DNA of 64,000 bases from Marinimicrobium hydrolyticum. Its GTDB lineage: Bacteria > Pseudomonadota > Gammaproteobacteria > Pseudomonadales > Cellvibrionaceae. A model generated the notes under the pieces. That model did not search any database. It was not told where the DNA came from and saw only the letters and a program-made list of their open reading frames with translations. Both the position numbers and the translations under genes were made by a program. The stretch lies in NCBI RefSeq assembly GCF_030848505.1, contig NZ_JAVDDU010000001.1:558001-622000 (forward strand). The letters are read 5' to 3'. Position 1 is the stretch's first letter; every line of letters begins with the position of its first letter. Below, one piece after another: positions 24,244 to 32,444 of this stretch.

Positions 24244-24786
24244 GTGGGCGAGATTGGATTGTTTTTTGGTAGTGACGACGGGAATACCGAGCGCGTGGCT
24301 CACTTAATTCAGCAGTGTTTCGGCGACTCAGTGGTGGACGTTTATGACATTGCCGACGCCACCCAACTGGAGTTTGGGCACTACCAGCAGGTGATTTTGG
24401 GAATCCCCACGTGGGACTTTGGACAAATCCAATCCGATTGGGAAGAGTTCTGGGATGATATCGCCGCCGTGGACTTTTCCGGTAAACAAGTGGCGCTGTT
24501 TGGACTTGGCGACCAATTTGGTTATGGCGACTACTTCCTCGACGCCATGGGCATGCTGCACGACGTAGTGGTCTCATCCGGCGCACAAATCGTGGGTCAC
24601 TGGCCCACCGAAGGTTACGAGTTTGACGCATCGAAAGCGGAAATACCCGGCGCTGGGGAATTTGTCGGTCTGGGCATTGACGAAGATCAACAGGAAGATA
24701 AAACCATTGAGCGGCTAAACCAATGGTGCGCACAGATTCATAAAGAGTTTGGATTGACCACCTCTTTGCATCCCCTGGAGGAGTGA
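24244..24786 (+). CDS. Long-chain flavodoxin (FldB-like)
   Basis: A 180-residue FMN-binding electron carrier. The phosphate-binding loop is FFGSDDGNTERVA at residues 6-18, followed by the isoalloxazine-contact stretch GIPTWDFGQIQSDWEEFW and LFGLGDQFGYGDYFLDAMG. The roughly 20-residue insertion typical of long-chain flavodoxins is present. I chose GTG at 24244 because GGAGGCGTGAGG lies upstream and the family N-terminus starts here; a further 20 codons upstream look unrelated. The following hemolysin III gene starts right after its stop. Confidence 0.9.
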   Translation: MGEIGLFFGSDDGNTERVAHLIQQCFGDSVVDVYDIADATQLEFGHYQQVILGIPTWDFGQIQSDWEEFWDDIAAVDFSGKQVALFGLGDQFGYGDYFLDAMGMLHDVVVSSGAQIVGHWPTEGYEFDASKAEIPGAGEFVGLGIDEDQQEDKTIERLNQWCAQIHKEFGLTTSLHPLEE

Positions 24787-25443
24787 ATGGCTAAGGGCGA
24801 TCTGGCGACGGTTCGGCCGCAAACGGCCGCTGAAGAGCTGGCCAATACCCTGAGCCATTTTGTCGGATTGCTCGCGGCCATCGTCGCTTTACCTTTTCTC
24901 ATTTCGCGCGGTCTGACGCTGGGTGATCCCGCGTTTCTGGTGGGCGTTTCGGTGTTTGGCGGGGCAATGATTGTCCTGTACTTTTGCTCCACTTTGTACC
25001 ATTTTCTACGACCGGGGCGGGCCAAAGACGTTTGTCAGATAATCGACCATTCGGCTATCTACCTGTTAATCGCCGGTACCTATACCCCGTTTACCCTGGG
25101 CGCCCTTAGTGGTCCCTGGGGTTGGACGTTGTTTGGTGTGGTCTGGGGTTTGGCGGCCCTGGGTATGGTGTTAAAAGCCTTTAATTGGCTCAACCATTCG
25201 GTGTGGTCCACGGGGTTGTATCTCTTGATGGGCTGGTTGATTCTGGTGGCCCTGCATCCGTTGACCCGAGTCGTGCCGTTGCCTGGGATCTTGTGGTTGG
25301 TGGGCGGGGGCTTGGCTTACTCGCTGGGAGTCGTTTTCTACGTCCTGGACAGTCGTATTCGCTTCGCCCACTTTGTTTGGCACTTGTTTGTGCTCACAGG
25401 CACCTTGTGCCACTATTTTGCGATTTTGTGGTACGCCCACTAA
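24787..25443 (+). CDS. Hemolysin III / PAQR-family membrane protein
   Basis: A 218-residue protein with seven predicted membrane segments. Conserved features include EELANTLSHFVGL near the N-terminus, FCSTLYHFL, and DHSAIYLLIAGTYTPFTLG, with a C-terminal HFVWHLFVLTGTLCHYFAI. The histidines and acidic residues match the metal-site pattern of the PAQR/HlyIII superfamily. The substrate or signal is unknown; the name hemolysin is historical. Its stop overlaps the convergent cmoB stop by 4 bases. Confidence 0.9.
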   Translation: MAKGDLATVRPQTAAEELANTLSHFVGLLAAIVALPFLISRGLTLGDPAFLVGVSVFGGAMIVLYFCSTLYHFLRPGRAKDVCQIIDHSAIYLLIAGTYTPFTLGALSGPWGWTLFGVVWGLAALGMVLKAFNWLNHSVWSTGLYLLMGWLILVALHPLTRVVPLPGILWLVGGGLAYSLGVVFYVLDSRIRFAHFVWHLFVLTGTLCHYFAILWYAH

Positions 25444-26420
25444 GTTTCCGCGACGAATACGGCTCGTACCGGAGCGGGGTGGCCCTCCACCGTTCGGCTG
25501 GAATCTTCAGGGTCCAGGAAGTCCGATAGTGACTGAAAGCGCATCCAGTCGGTGGCTCGTTGCTCATCTGGGCGTGTGGTGGAACTGTCCACCAAGCGTG
25601 CGTTTTTAAAACCCAGCTTGTTCATCCATGAGAGTAAACTTGGGCAGCTGGGAAGAAACCAGACATTGTTCATTTTGCCGTAGCGCCCCTCTGGAACCAG
25701 CACCTCGCCTAACTTGCCTTCGATGACCAAAGTTTCCAGAACCAGCTGACCGCCGGGCCGCAGGGCTTCTTTGAGTTCGCGCAGGTGATCCATAGGCGAG
25801 CGGCGGTGGTAGAGCACACCCATGGAAAACACCGTATCGAAGGCCTGCATATCTGCCGGTAAGGCTTCGATTCCCACGGGTAACACATCAATCGGGTAGT
25901 GGCGCCCCGCCAACTGTTTAATGGCCTGGAACTGCACCACAAAGCGAGGTGAAGGGTCTATGCCGATGACCCGGCGTGCTCCTTCGCCCAGAGTACGCCA
26001 GCAGTGATAGCCATTGCCGCAACCGACATCCAGCACCAAGCGGTCCTTCAAGGGTGCCAGATGAGGCTTCACCCGGTCCCACTTCCAGTCCGAACGCCAC
26101 TCAGTGTCCAGATGAATGCCATAGAGCCAATAAGGGCCTTTGCGCCAAGGGATAAGCCCTTCCAGAGCCGTGCGCAGCGCCGCTCGCGTGGCGTCGTCGC
26201 AGTCGTCAGGGCGCCCCACGGTTACGCTGCCGTCCAGTTCCACAACCGAAGGTTGGAGGTCAGGCAACTGGGCCAGTGACTGGCGCCACTTGGGCAAATC
26301 CCCATAGCGCTGCTCGCTAAGACCGGCGGCTAGCTGCTTCGGTAATTGGGCTGCCCAGTCCGCCAGGTCCGTGTGGGGCAGGGCGTCGAGTAAGTCTTGA
26401 TAATATTGAATCATTGACAC
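25440..26420 (-). CDS. cmoB: tRNA U34 carboxymethyltransferase
   Basis: A 326-residue enzyme that transfers the carboxymethyl group of carboxy-S-adenosylmethionine to 5-hydroxyuridine-34 in tRNA, forming cmo5U. The N-terminal helical part carries RKGPYWLYGIHLDTEWRSDW (KGPY region), and the Rossmann methyltransferase part has LVLDVGCGNGYHCWR and VFSMGVLYHRRSPMDHL. The length equals E. coli CmoB. It is downstream of cmoA on the same strand after a 4-base gap, the usual pair. Confidence 0.96.
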   Translation of the reverse strand: MSMIQYYQDLLDALPHTDLADWAAQLPKQLAAGLSEQRYGDLPKWRQSLAQLPDLQPSVVELDGSVTVGRPDDCDDATRAALRTALEGLIPWRKGPYWLYGIHLDTEWRSDWKWDRVKPHLAPLKDRLVLDVGCGNGYHCWRTLGEGARRVIGIDPSPRFVVQFQAIKQLAGRHYPIDVLPVGIEALPADMQAFDTVFSMGVLYHRRSPMDHLRELKEALRPGGQLVLETLVIEGKLGEVLVPEGRYGKMNNVWFLPSCPSLLSWMNKLGFKNARLVDSSTTRPDEQRATDWMRFQSLSDFLDPEDSSRTVEGHPAPVRAVFVAET

Positions 26421-26424
26421 ACGG

Positions 26425-27159
26425 CTACTTAATGGCGATCAGAGAGGCAAAATTAAAACACTGAAACCAGACGTCCACACTGCTAAAGCCGGCGGCACGC
26501 AGGCGATCCCGGTGGGTCGCGAGTGACTCGGGAAGCAGTACTTGTTCCAGAGCAGAGCGCTTTTGGGCGATTTCCAACTCGCTGTACCCGTTGGCGCGTT
26601 TGAAGTTGTGGTGCAGCTCAATCATCAAATCGTTGTGGACTTGATCCTCAAACACCACTTTCTCCGAAAGAATCAGTACGCCACCCGGATTCAGCCCTTG
26701 GTAAATCTGCTCCAAAACAACGAGGCGTTGGTCCAGAGGGACAAACTGCAAGGTGAAATTCAGTACGGCCATACTCCCATTGGTTGGTTGCAGTGACTGA
26801 ATGTCCGCGCAAATCAGCTCCACTTCGGGTTCTGCCGGATCTGCCGCCAGAACTTGTTGGCAGCGCTCGATCATCGCCGGGGAGTTGTCCACAGCGACTA
26901 TTTTGACGTCCGTGGCGCGAATGCGGTGCCGCATCGCCAAGGTGGCGGCGCCCAGAGAGCAGCCCAGATCGTAGCACCGGCTGCCGGACAACACATAACG
27001 CTCCGCCAGATCGCCAATCATATTGATAATGGTTGCGTAGCCAGGTACAGAGCGCTTGATCATATCGGGAAACACGTCCACCACGGCCTGATCGAAGGCG
27101 AAGCGGCTGACTCCCGCCAAGGGGTCGGCATAAAGCCTGTCGGATCGGTACTCGGGCAT
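26425..27159 (-). CDS. cmoA: Carboxy-S-adenosyl-L-methionine synthase
   Basis: A 244-residue enzyme that converts S-adenosylmethionine and prephenate into carboxy-SAM, the donor used by CmoB. It shows [20 protein letters not shown] near the start, [16 protein letters not shown] as the SAM loop, and [14 protein letters not shown] placed the start at MPEYRSDRL, which matches the family; 22 codons upstream in frame look non-conserved. The operon order cmoA-cmoB completes the cmo5U34 tRNA wobble pathway. Confidence 0.96.
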   Translation of the reverse strand: MPEYRSDRLYADPLAGVSRFAFDQAVVDVFPDMIKRSVPGYATIINMIGDLAERYVLSGSRCYDLGCSLGAATLAMRHRIRATDVKIVAVDNSPAMIERCQQVLAADPAEPEVELICADIQSLQPTNGSMAVLNFTLQFVPLDQRLVVLEQIYQGLNPGGVLILSEKVVFEDQVHNDLMIELHHNFKRANGYSELEIAQKRSALEQVLLPESLATHRDRLRAAGFSSVDVWFQCFNFASLIAIK

Positions 27160-27294
27160 TGGGCTTCCCCTGGGCCATTGGTTTGGGCGCATTATAGAGC
27201 ATGGGCCCTTAGCCGTCAGGGTCAATTCATCCGTCTTCCTTGGGGAAAGTGAGCTATTCTGACACTATTGATGTGCGGTAGAAGAGGGTAATCA

Positions 27295-28929
27295 ATGGCT
27301 TATGCTGGTTACGGCAAGCTGAAGGTTTTGATTGTGGACGATTTCGATAACTTCCGCATGACCGTCAGTAAAATGCTGCAGGAGTTTGGCGTACGGGACG
27401 TGGACACGGTGGGTAATGGCCAGCAGGCCTTGCACCAATGTAAAGACAACCAATACGACCTGATTTTGTGTGACTACAACTTGGGTAAAGGTAAGAACGG
27501 TCAGCAAGTCCTTGAGGATTTGCGGCAACGCCGCTTGCTCGGCAACCAGTGTCTGTTTGTGTTGGTATCGGCCGAGTCCAGTAAGAATGTCGTTATGGCG
27601 GCATACGATTGCGAGCCGGACGACTACCTGGCTAAGCCAGTTACCACGAAAGCACTGCGTCAGCGGCTGGATCGATTGCTGTTGCGCCGCGCCGTATTGG
27701 CGCCCATACACAAGGCCATCGACGGTGGCGATTTGGATACCGCGATCGGCCTGTGCCAGAAAGAAATTAAATCCGACAGCCGTTATGCCGGCGCCTGCCA
27801 GAAGTTACTGGGGCGTTTGTATTGCGAGCGTGGCGATTATGATTCCGCGGAAATGGTCTACCAGAAGGTGCTTGAGCAGCGCTCGCTGGATTGGGCGTTG
27901 GTGGGATTGGCTGAAGTGAAAAAAGCCCAAGGCGATTTGTTGGGCGCTCAGCAATGGTTGGAAGAGGCCGTTTCCACCAACCCTTTTTACATGAAAGCTT
28001 ACGATCTGCAAGTCGATATCCTGCGCGAACAAGGCTCCACCGAGCGTCTTCAAGACGTGCTGCAGGAGTCTGCGGCGGCTTCCCCATTATCAATCTTACG
28101 GCAACAACAATTGGCCGATATCGCCATGGCCAACAACGACATGATTACCGCGGCGAGTGCCTACAAACGCTCGGTACGGCTCGGTGAGCATTCCTGCTTT
28201 GAGCGGGGAGGTGACTACCTCAACCTGGGGCGAACCGCCGCCGGTTTGTGGCACCAAGACAGAGATAAAGCTAAAGCCATTAGCCGCGATGCCGTCAAGG
28301 CGCTGGGAGAATACGACCAGCGTTTTGGAAAAAGCCCCGAGGACAAACTGCAGCGGATGTTGGTGGAGAGCCAGCTCTACTCCGGTCAGGGTGATACGGC
28401 TAAAAGTGAGCAATTATTGGCGGAGGCCGAAACTTTGCTGCAGTCTGAACCCATCAGTCGTGTGGATACTGAGATTGAACTGGTGCAGGCTTATCATGCG
28501 TTGGGTCAAAAGGAAAAGGCACAAAAGCTGCTGCGTGAGTTGGTAAAACGCCATGAGGGAGACGAGAATCAACTGCAGAAGCTCGATCATTTGCTAGAGG
28601 TTCCAGCGAGCAATAAAAACCGAAAGCTGGTGGCCGAAATCAATAAAAAGGGAATTGCTTGCTACGAAGCAAAAGAGTATGTCGGTGCTATTGAGCATTT
28701 TGCGCTGGCGCTGAGAAAGTTTCCGCACCACTTGGGCGTTCGACTGAATATGGCACAAGCCCAGATCGATCAGATGGAGGCCCAGGGCATCACCGAATCC
28801 ACACTGGCTGAAGCGAGTGTAACCTTGGATTTCGTTGGCAAACATATTGATGCCAGGCATGAGCAATTACAGCGCTATCGACAGTTGCAGGATCTGCTCA
28901 AGCAATGTGAGCGAAAAGGTTCTGCTTAA
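27295..28929 (+). CDS. Response regulator receiver with TPR repeats
   Basis: A 544-residue cytoplasmic protein. Residues 8-125 form a receiver domain with D15/D16, phosphoacceptor D60 in LILCDYNLG, S92 and K114 (YLAKPVT). The rest is helical, with repeated TPR-like units (for example GRLYCERGDYDSAEMVYQKV and AYHALGQKEKAQKLLRELV). No DNA-binding or enzymatic output domain is present, so phosphorylation would change protein-protein contacts. It starts 14 bases before a kinase gene and two genes before an FHA gene. AGAGGG precedes the ATG. Confidence 0.9.
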   Translation: MAYAGYGKLKVLIVDDFDNFRMTVSKMLQEFGVRDVDTVGNGQQALHQCKDNQYDLILCDYNLGKGKNGQQVLEDLRQRRLLGNQCLFVLVSAESSKNVVMAAYDCEPDDYLAKPVTTKALRQRLDRLLLRRAVLAPIHKAIDGGDLDTAIGLCQKEIKSDSRYAGACQKLLGRLYCERGDYDSAEMVYQKVLEQRSLDWALVGLAEVKKAQGDLLGAQQWLEEAVSTNPFYMKAYDLQVDILREQGSTERLQDVLQESAAASPLSILRQQQLADIAMANNDMITAASAYKRSVRLGEHSCFERGGDYLNLGRTAAGLWHQDRDKAKAISRDAVKALGEYDQRFGKSPEDKLQRMLVESQLYSGQGDTAKSEQLLAEAETLLQSEPISRVDTEIELVQAYHALGQKEKAQKLLRELVKRHEGDENQLQKLDHLLEVPASNKNRKLVAEINKKGIACYEAKEYVGAIEHFALALRKFPHHLGVRLNMAQAQIDQMEAQGITESTLAEASVTLDFVGKHIDARHEQLQRYRQLQDLLKQCERKGSA

Positions 28930-28943
28930 ACTCGGAGTAAAGT

Positions 28944-29663
28944 ATGTACGATGACCCTAACGGCCGAGCCGACAAAGATCAGGTAAACACATTGGATTTC
29001 AGCTTCGTGTTAGCGTCCAGTGTTCACGACATGAAGAATTCCCTCGGAATGCTGCTGAATTCTCTGGAGGTTATGGTCCAGGAGGCGCCACCCCAAAATG
29101 ACGCGCAAAAGAAGTACTTTTCCACGCTTAGCTATGAGGCCTCGCGCATAAATAACGAACTTGTGCAGCTTCTGGCGCTGTATCGTATGCAACATGAAAA
29201 GATCATGGTGCAGGTGGATGAGCATGTTGTTGTTGATGTCATTGAAGATCAATTGGCGCGTAACGATATGCTTTTTCAAACGCGTAACGTGCAAGTGGAT
29301 GTGGTGTGTGACCCAGAGCTGCGTTGGTATTTCGACTGTGATCTGATTGGTGGCATAATCAATAATATCTTAGTAAATTGTGTGCGTTACTCGCGCCAGC
29401 GTATGGAGGTTCGTGTACAGGTGGTCGACCGTATGCTGTGTCTTGCGATAGCGGACGATGGTCGAGGCTACCCGCAGGCGATGCTCGACGCGCCCTTGCT
29501 TGAGAATGCCGGCGTTTCTTTTAGTACCGGCAGCACAAATTTAGGTTTACTGTTTGCCCATCGGGTAGCGGCTTTGCATCACGCGCATGGACGGCAGGGC
29601 TACATACACTTGGCTAACGAGGGGCCGTTAGGCGGCGGGGTATTGTCGCTTTATCTGCCCTAA
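28944..29663 (+). CDS. Soluble sensor histidine kinase-like protein
   Basis: A 239-residue protein without membrane segments. The phosphoacceptor helix contains VHDMKNSLGMLLNSLE, with H28 as the candidate site. The ATPase region shows an N-box IINNILVNCVRYS, a G1 box ADDGRGYP and a G2-like STNLGLLFA. There is no separate sensor domain, so input may come from partner proteins. It lies between the receiver-TPR gene and the FHA gene, whose ATG follows its stop directly. Kinase activity is inferred from motifs. Confidence 0.85.
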   Translation: MYDDPNGRADKDQVNTLDFSFVLASSVHDMKNSLGMLLNSLEVMVQEAPPQNDAQKKYFSTLSYEASRINNELVQLLALYRMQHEKIMVQVDEHVVVDVIEDQLARNDMLFQTRNVQVDVVCDPELRWYFDCDLIGGIINNILVNCVRYSRQRMEVRVQVVDRMLCLAIADDGRGYPQAMLDAPLLENAGVSFSTGSTNLGLLFAHRVAALHHAHGRQGYIHLANEGPLGGGVLSLYLP

Positions 29664-30581
29664 ATGGCTGGAATGGATTATCCAACCACAGGTACAGCGG
29701 CAATGCTAAAACTTCGCGATCCCAAGAACCGATACGGTGCCATTTGGCTGGTGGAGCCCGGCGTCAAAGTGGGTAGAAAAGCCGGTAACCACTTGGTTAT
29801 CAACAGTCCAGTCGTTGCGGATTGCCAGTTTGAGATTCGGGTCAAGGGCGATCAGCTTATTTTAAAAAACTGCGCCCCTGATCACCCGTTAAACGTCAAT
29901 GGCCAACCAGTGGCAGATGGCTATGTACTGCGGGAAAAAGACCTCATAGCGTTTGGCGAGATCGAGTTGCAGCTGGTTGACCCCAAGAAATCCGCGCCGT
30001 CCCTTAGTACGAAAAAAACGACTTGGACACTTAAAGCCAATAGTGTAGCGCTGGGTGGGCGAGTGTATCCAGTGCGTAACCCGACTCTTGTAGGCCGCTC
30101 CAGTGAGTGTGATATCACATTAGCCGTGGCCCATTTGTCCCGCCGCCATGCCCGCCTGGAAATCCAGGATGGGCTCCTGTACGTTAAGGACCTGGGCTCC
30201 GCCAATGGCACCTATCTCAATGGCGTAAGAGTATCCGAGGCGCGGGTGCGGCGGGGTGATGAGCTGTCCTTTGATACGTTGAGTTTTGGTGTCATTGGTC
30301 CCGTTGAAGATTTGGGCCGAACCAGCGTGCGGGCGATGCCTTCCAAAATTTCTGTACCTCCGAGGCTGCAGAGTCGACCGCAACCGGCTCCATCTGTCGA
30401 ACGGCTCAGCACGGCTCATGCCCCGATCCATCGGTCTCGCCCGGTCACTCACTTGCCGCCGCGATCTTCCGTCGAAGTCTCGGGCCCGGGGCGCGCTTCC
30501 AGTGGTTCTGGCCGGCTGTGGTTGACGCTTTTAGTGCTGATTGCGTTGAGCTCCGTGCTCAGTTACCGCTATTGGCTTTAG
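29664..30581 (+). CDS. Tandem FHA domain protein with C-terminal tail anchor
   Basis: A 305-residue protein. FHA domain 1 (about 30-100) keeps GRKAGNHLVI but has CQFEI where SxxH is expected, so it may not bind phosphothreonine. FHA domain 2 (about 130-210) is canonical: GRSSECDITL, SRRHARLEI and GSANGTYLNG. A Pro/Ser/Arg-rich linker follows, and the last 22 residues are a hydrophobic segment, placing the FHA domains in the cytoplasm on a tail anchor. It joins phosphothreonine recognition to the adjacent histidine-aspartate pair. No Ser/Thr kinase gene is nearby. Confidence 0.87.
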   Translation: MAGMDYPTTGTAAMLKLRDPKNRYGAIWLVEPGVKVGRKAGNHLVINSPVVADCQFEIRVKGDQLILKNCAPDHPLNVNGQPVADGYVLREKDLIAFGEIELQLVDPKKSAPSLSTKKTTWTLKANSVALGGRVYPVRNPTLVGRSSECDITLAVAHLSRRHARLEIQDGLLYVKDLGSANGTYLNGVRVSEARVRRGDELSFDTLSFGVIGPVEDLGRTSVRAMPSKISVPPRLQSRPQPAPSVERLSTAHAPIHRSRPVTHLPPRSSVEVSGPGRASSGSGRLWLTLLVLIALSSVLSYRYWL

Positions 30582-30753
30582 CGCTGACGCCCCCCTTTTT
30601 TGTGGCGCGCCTGTTGCTCTTTTACCCGACCTGGATGTGTGGGTTACCATAGCCACTTAAGGGGCTGGCCGACTTTTCTGTTCTTTATGTGCGCGGAAAC
30701 ATAGCGGAGAACGGGTCAGCCATCTCGCGGACAACAGTCGATTGCGTTAACAC

Positions 30754-31005
30754 ATGAAGCAGATAATCCTTTACACGACGAGCGGTTGCCACCTTTGTGA
30801 ACAAGCGCGCGCCTTAGTTGAACCGCATTTGGCCTCGCGGCGCCTATGGTTGAAAGAGGTGGAAATTGCAGATTCGGATGACTTGATTGAACGCTATGGT
30901 GTGCGGATCCCCGTCATTGCCGTGGCTAATTCGAACGCGGAACTGAACTGGCCATTTGACAGCCAGGAGTTGGAGGAATTTGTCCGGCGTCAGGTGCAAA
31001 CTTAG
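30754..31005 (+). CDS. Glutaredoxin-like (DUF836) protein
   Basis: An 83-residue thioredoxin-fold protein with the redox motif C12-H-L-C15 directly after the first strand (IILYTTSGCHLCEQA) and the cis-proline region RIPVIAV. Length and layout match the DUF836/glutaredoxin-like family. It could reduce disulfides or mixed glutathione disulfides, but a partner is not known. A 172-base gap from the FHA gene suggests its own promoter; I do not see a strong one. It converges on the EAL-HDOD gene. Confidence 0.9.
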   Translation: MKQIILYTTSGCHLCEQARALVEPHLASRRLWLKEVEIADSDDLIERYGVRIPVIAVANSNAELNWPFDSQELEEFVRRQVQT

Positions 31006-31029
31006 GTTGCAGCCCTGTTCAGTGCGGAC

Positions 31030-32262
31030 TCAATTGCGGCTGATGGCCATATTATCCATGGTGTCAGATACCCAGGCGAGGGCATCTAGGTACATGTGCG
31101 AGAGCACATCCGGCGTGATCTGTTGTTTTTCTAAGTAGTTCCAGTCGATCAGGTCCCACTCTCCGCGCTCGTAGTGTGCAACGATATTCAGAACCACACC
31201 TTCATCCCCTTCGTGTTTCAGTAATGCGGTCGTGATCTCTGGGCTGAGTGAAATGTTGGTTAGTAGGGATTCGAGCGGTACATCCATGAATGCGTCCAAG
31301 GTGGATAGCAAGCCAACCGTAAAGAACGTGTCGCATCGGGCTCCTTTGTGGCCAGCTTGAGCGATCGTTTCGCACATGCGAGCCCTGGTGAGCGCTGCCA
31401 CGCTGAGCTCCAAGGGTTTATCTCCCAGGTTCGCCATGGCTAACAGGTTGACCCAATTTTTGATGATATTCATGCCCAGAAGGGTGATGGCCTGACGTAA
31501 AGATTCAATGGTGCGGGGAAGGCCAAACGCTGCGGAGTTCACCAGCTTCAATAGTTTATAGCTCAGCATGGGGTCCTGAGAAATCAGGCGTTCCACTTGG
31601 GTTGTCGAAACGTTCGGGTCGTGCAGTACGCTGAGTAACTGAAGGACGGCTTGTTTGCTCTCAGCAACCTTGCGCCCCTTGATGATTTTTGGGCGCGCGA
31701 GAAAATACCCCTGAAACAAATCGAAGCCCACGCGCTTACAAAACTCCAGCGTTTCGTACGTTTCCACTTTTTCCGCCAGGAGGATTTTTCCTTTCGGTTT
31801 CAAATAATCAATATGCTCTTGGAGCTGGCGCTCATTCAGGGCGAGCACGTCGAGCTTTACGATGTCGGCATAGGGGAGCAGAAGTTCAGTTTCAGGGCCC
31901 AGCACGAAGTCATCAAGGGCAATGGTGTAGCCCTGGTCCTTTAAAATTTTAAGGCTATCCAGCATTTCGGCATCGATTTGTTGGCCTTCCAGGACTTCAA
32001 CGACCAACTGACTGCGATCAAACGGCGGCGGAGTCAGTAGCAGAGTGCGGGTGAAATTGATGTAAGCCTGGTGCTGCCCGACCACGTTGGCAATGGACAA
32101 GTCAGTGAAGGTATGCAGAATGACTTGGGAGCTAGCCCTGTCGCCATTATCGAAGATGGCCTGGTTTACATCGCTGGTCCGACACAGTAACTCATAGGCG
32201 ACCACCTGCATTTTCCGATTGAAAATCGGCTGACGGGCTAACAGAGGGAGTAGCTCAGACAT
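31030..32262 (-). CDS. EAL-HDOD signalling protein (YuxH type)
   Basis: About 410 residues. The N-terminal EAL-type domain (1-200) shows ARQPIFNRKMQVVAYELLCR, IALDDFVLG, KLDVL, AEKVET and FQGYFLA. Several metal and substrate residues are kept, but the DDFGTG loop is altered to DDFVLG, so activity is uncertain. The HDOD domain (about 210-400) has the ILRLVNSAAFG-like stretch KLLKLVNSAAFGLPR. This architecture is typical of YuxH/CdgJ-like regulators of motility and surface life. I prefer the ATG at 32262; a TTG five codons upstream is possible, and neither has a strong ribosome-binding site. Confidence 0.88.
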   Translation of the reverse strand: MSELLPLLARQPIFNRKMQVVAYELLCRTSDVNQAIFDNGDRASSQVILHTFTDLSIANVVGQHQAYINFTRTLLLTPPPFDRSQLVVEVLEGQQIDAEMLDSLKILKDQGYTIALDDFVLGPETELLLPYADIVKLDVLALNERQLQEHIDYLKPKGKILLAEKVETYETLEFCKRVGFDLFQGYFLARPKIIKGRKVAESKQAVLQLLSVLHDPNVSTTQVERLISQDPMLSYKLLKLVNSAAFGLPRTIESLRQAITLLGMNIIKNWVNLLAMANLGDKPLELSVAALTRARMCETIAQAGHKGARCDTFFTVGLLSTLDAFMDVPLESLLTNISLSPEITTALLKHEGDEGVVLNIVAHYERGEWDLIDWNYLEKQQITPDVLSHMYLDALAWVSDTMDNMAISRN

Positions 32263-32401
32263 TGAAGTTACTGCCAAGTCCAGTGCAAAGTTAGAGCGTG
32301 AGCCCAGGGAAGGTTATACGACGGAGTGCCGACCGTCATAGTAGAGGCTATCGCCATCTCTGCCAAGGGTTTGGTGTCGATTGTCGTTTCGGATCTGGCC
32401 G

Positions 32402-32430
32402 CCACTGTGCAACTTCGCATTACACAGTGG
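32402..32430. terminator. Hairpin downstream of slt
   Basis: CCACTGTG (32402-32409) and CACAGTGG (32423-32430) are perfectly complementary around a 13-base loop, 15 bases after the slt stop on the minus strand. There is no U-run, so it is a weak or factor-dependent terminator candidate. Confidence 0.35.
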
Positions 32431-32444
32431 GCAGCCGGGCCAGG

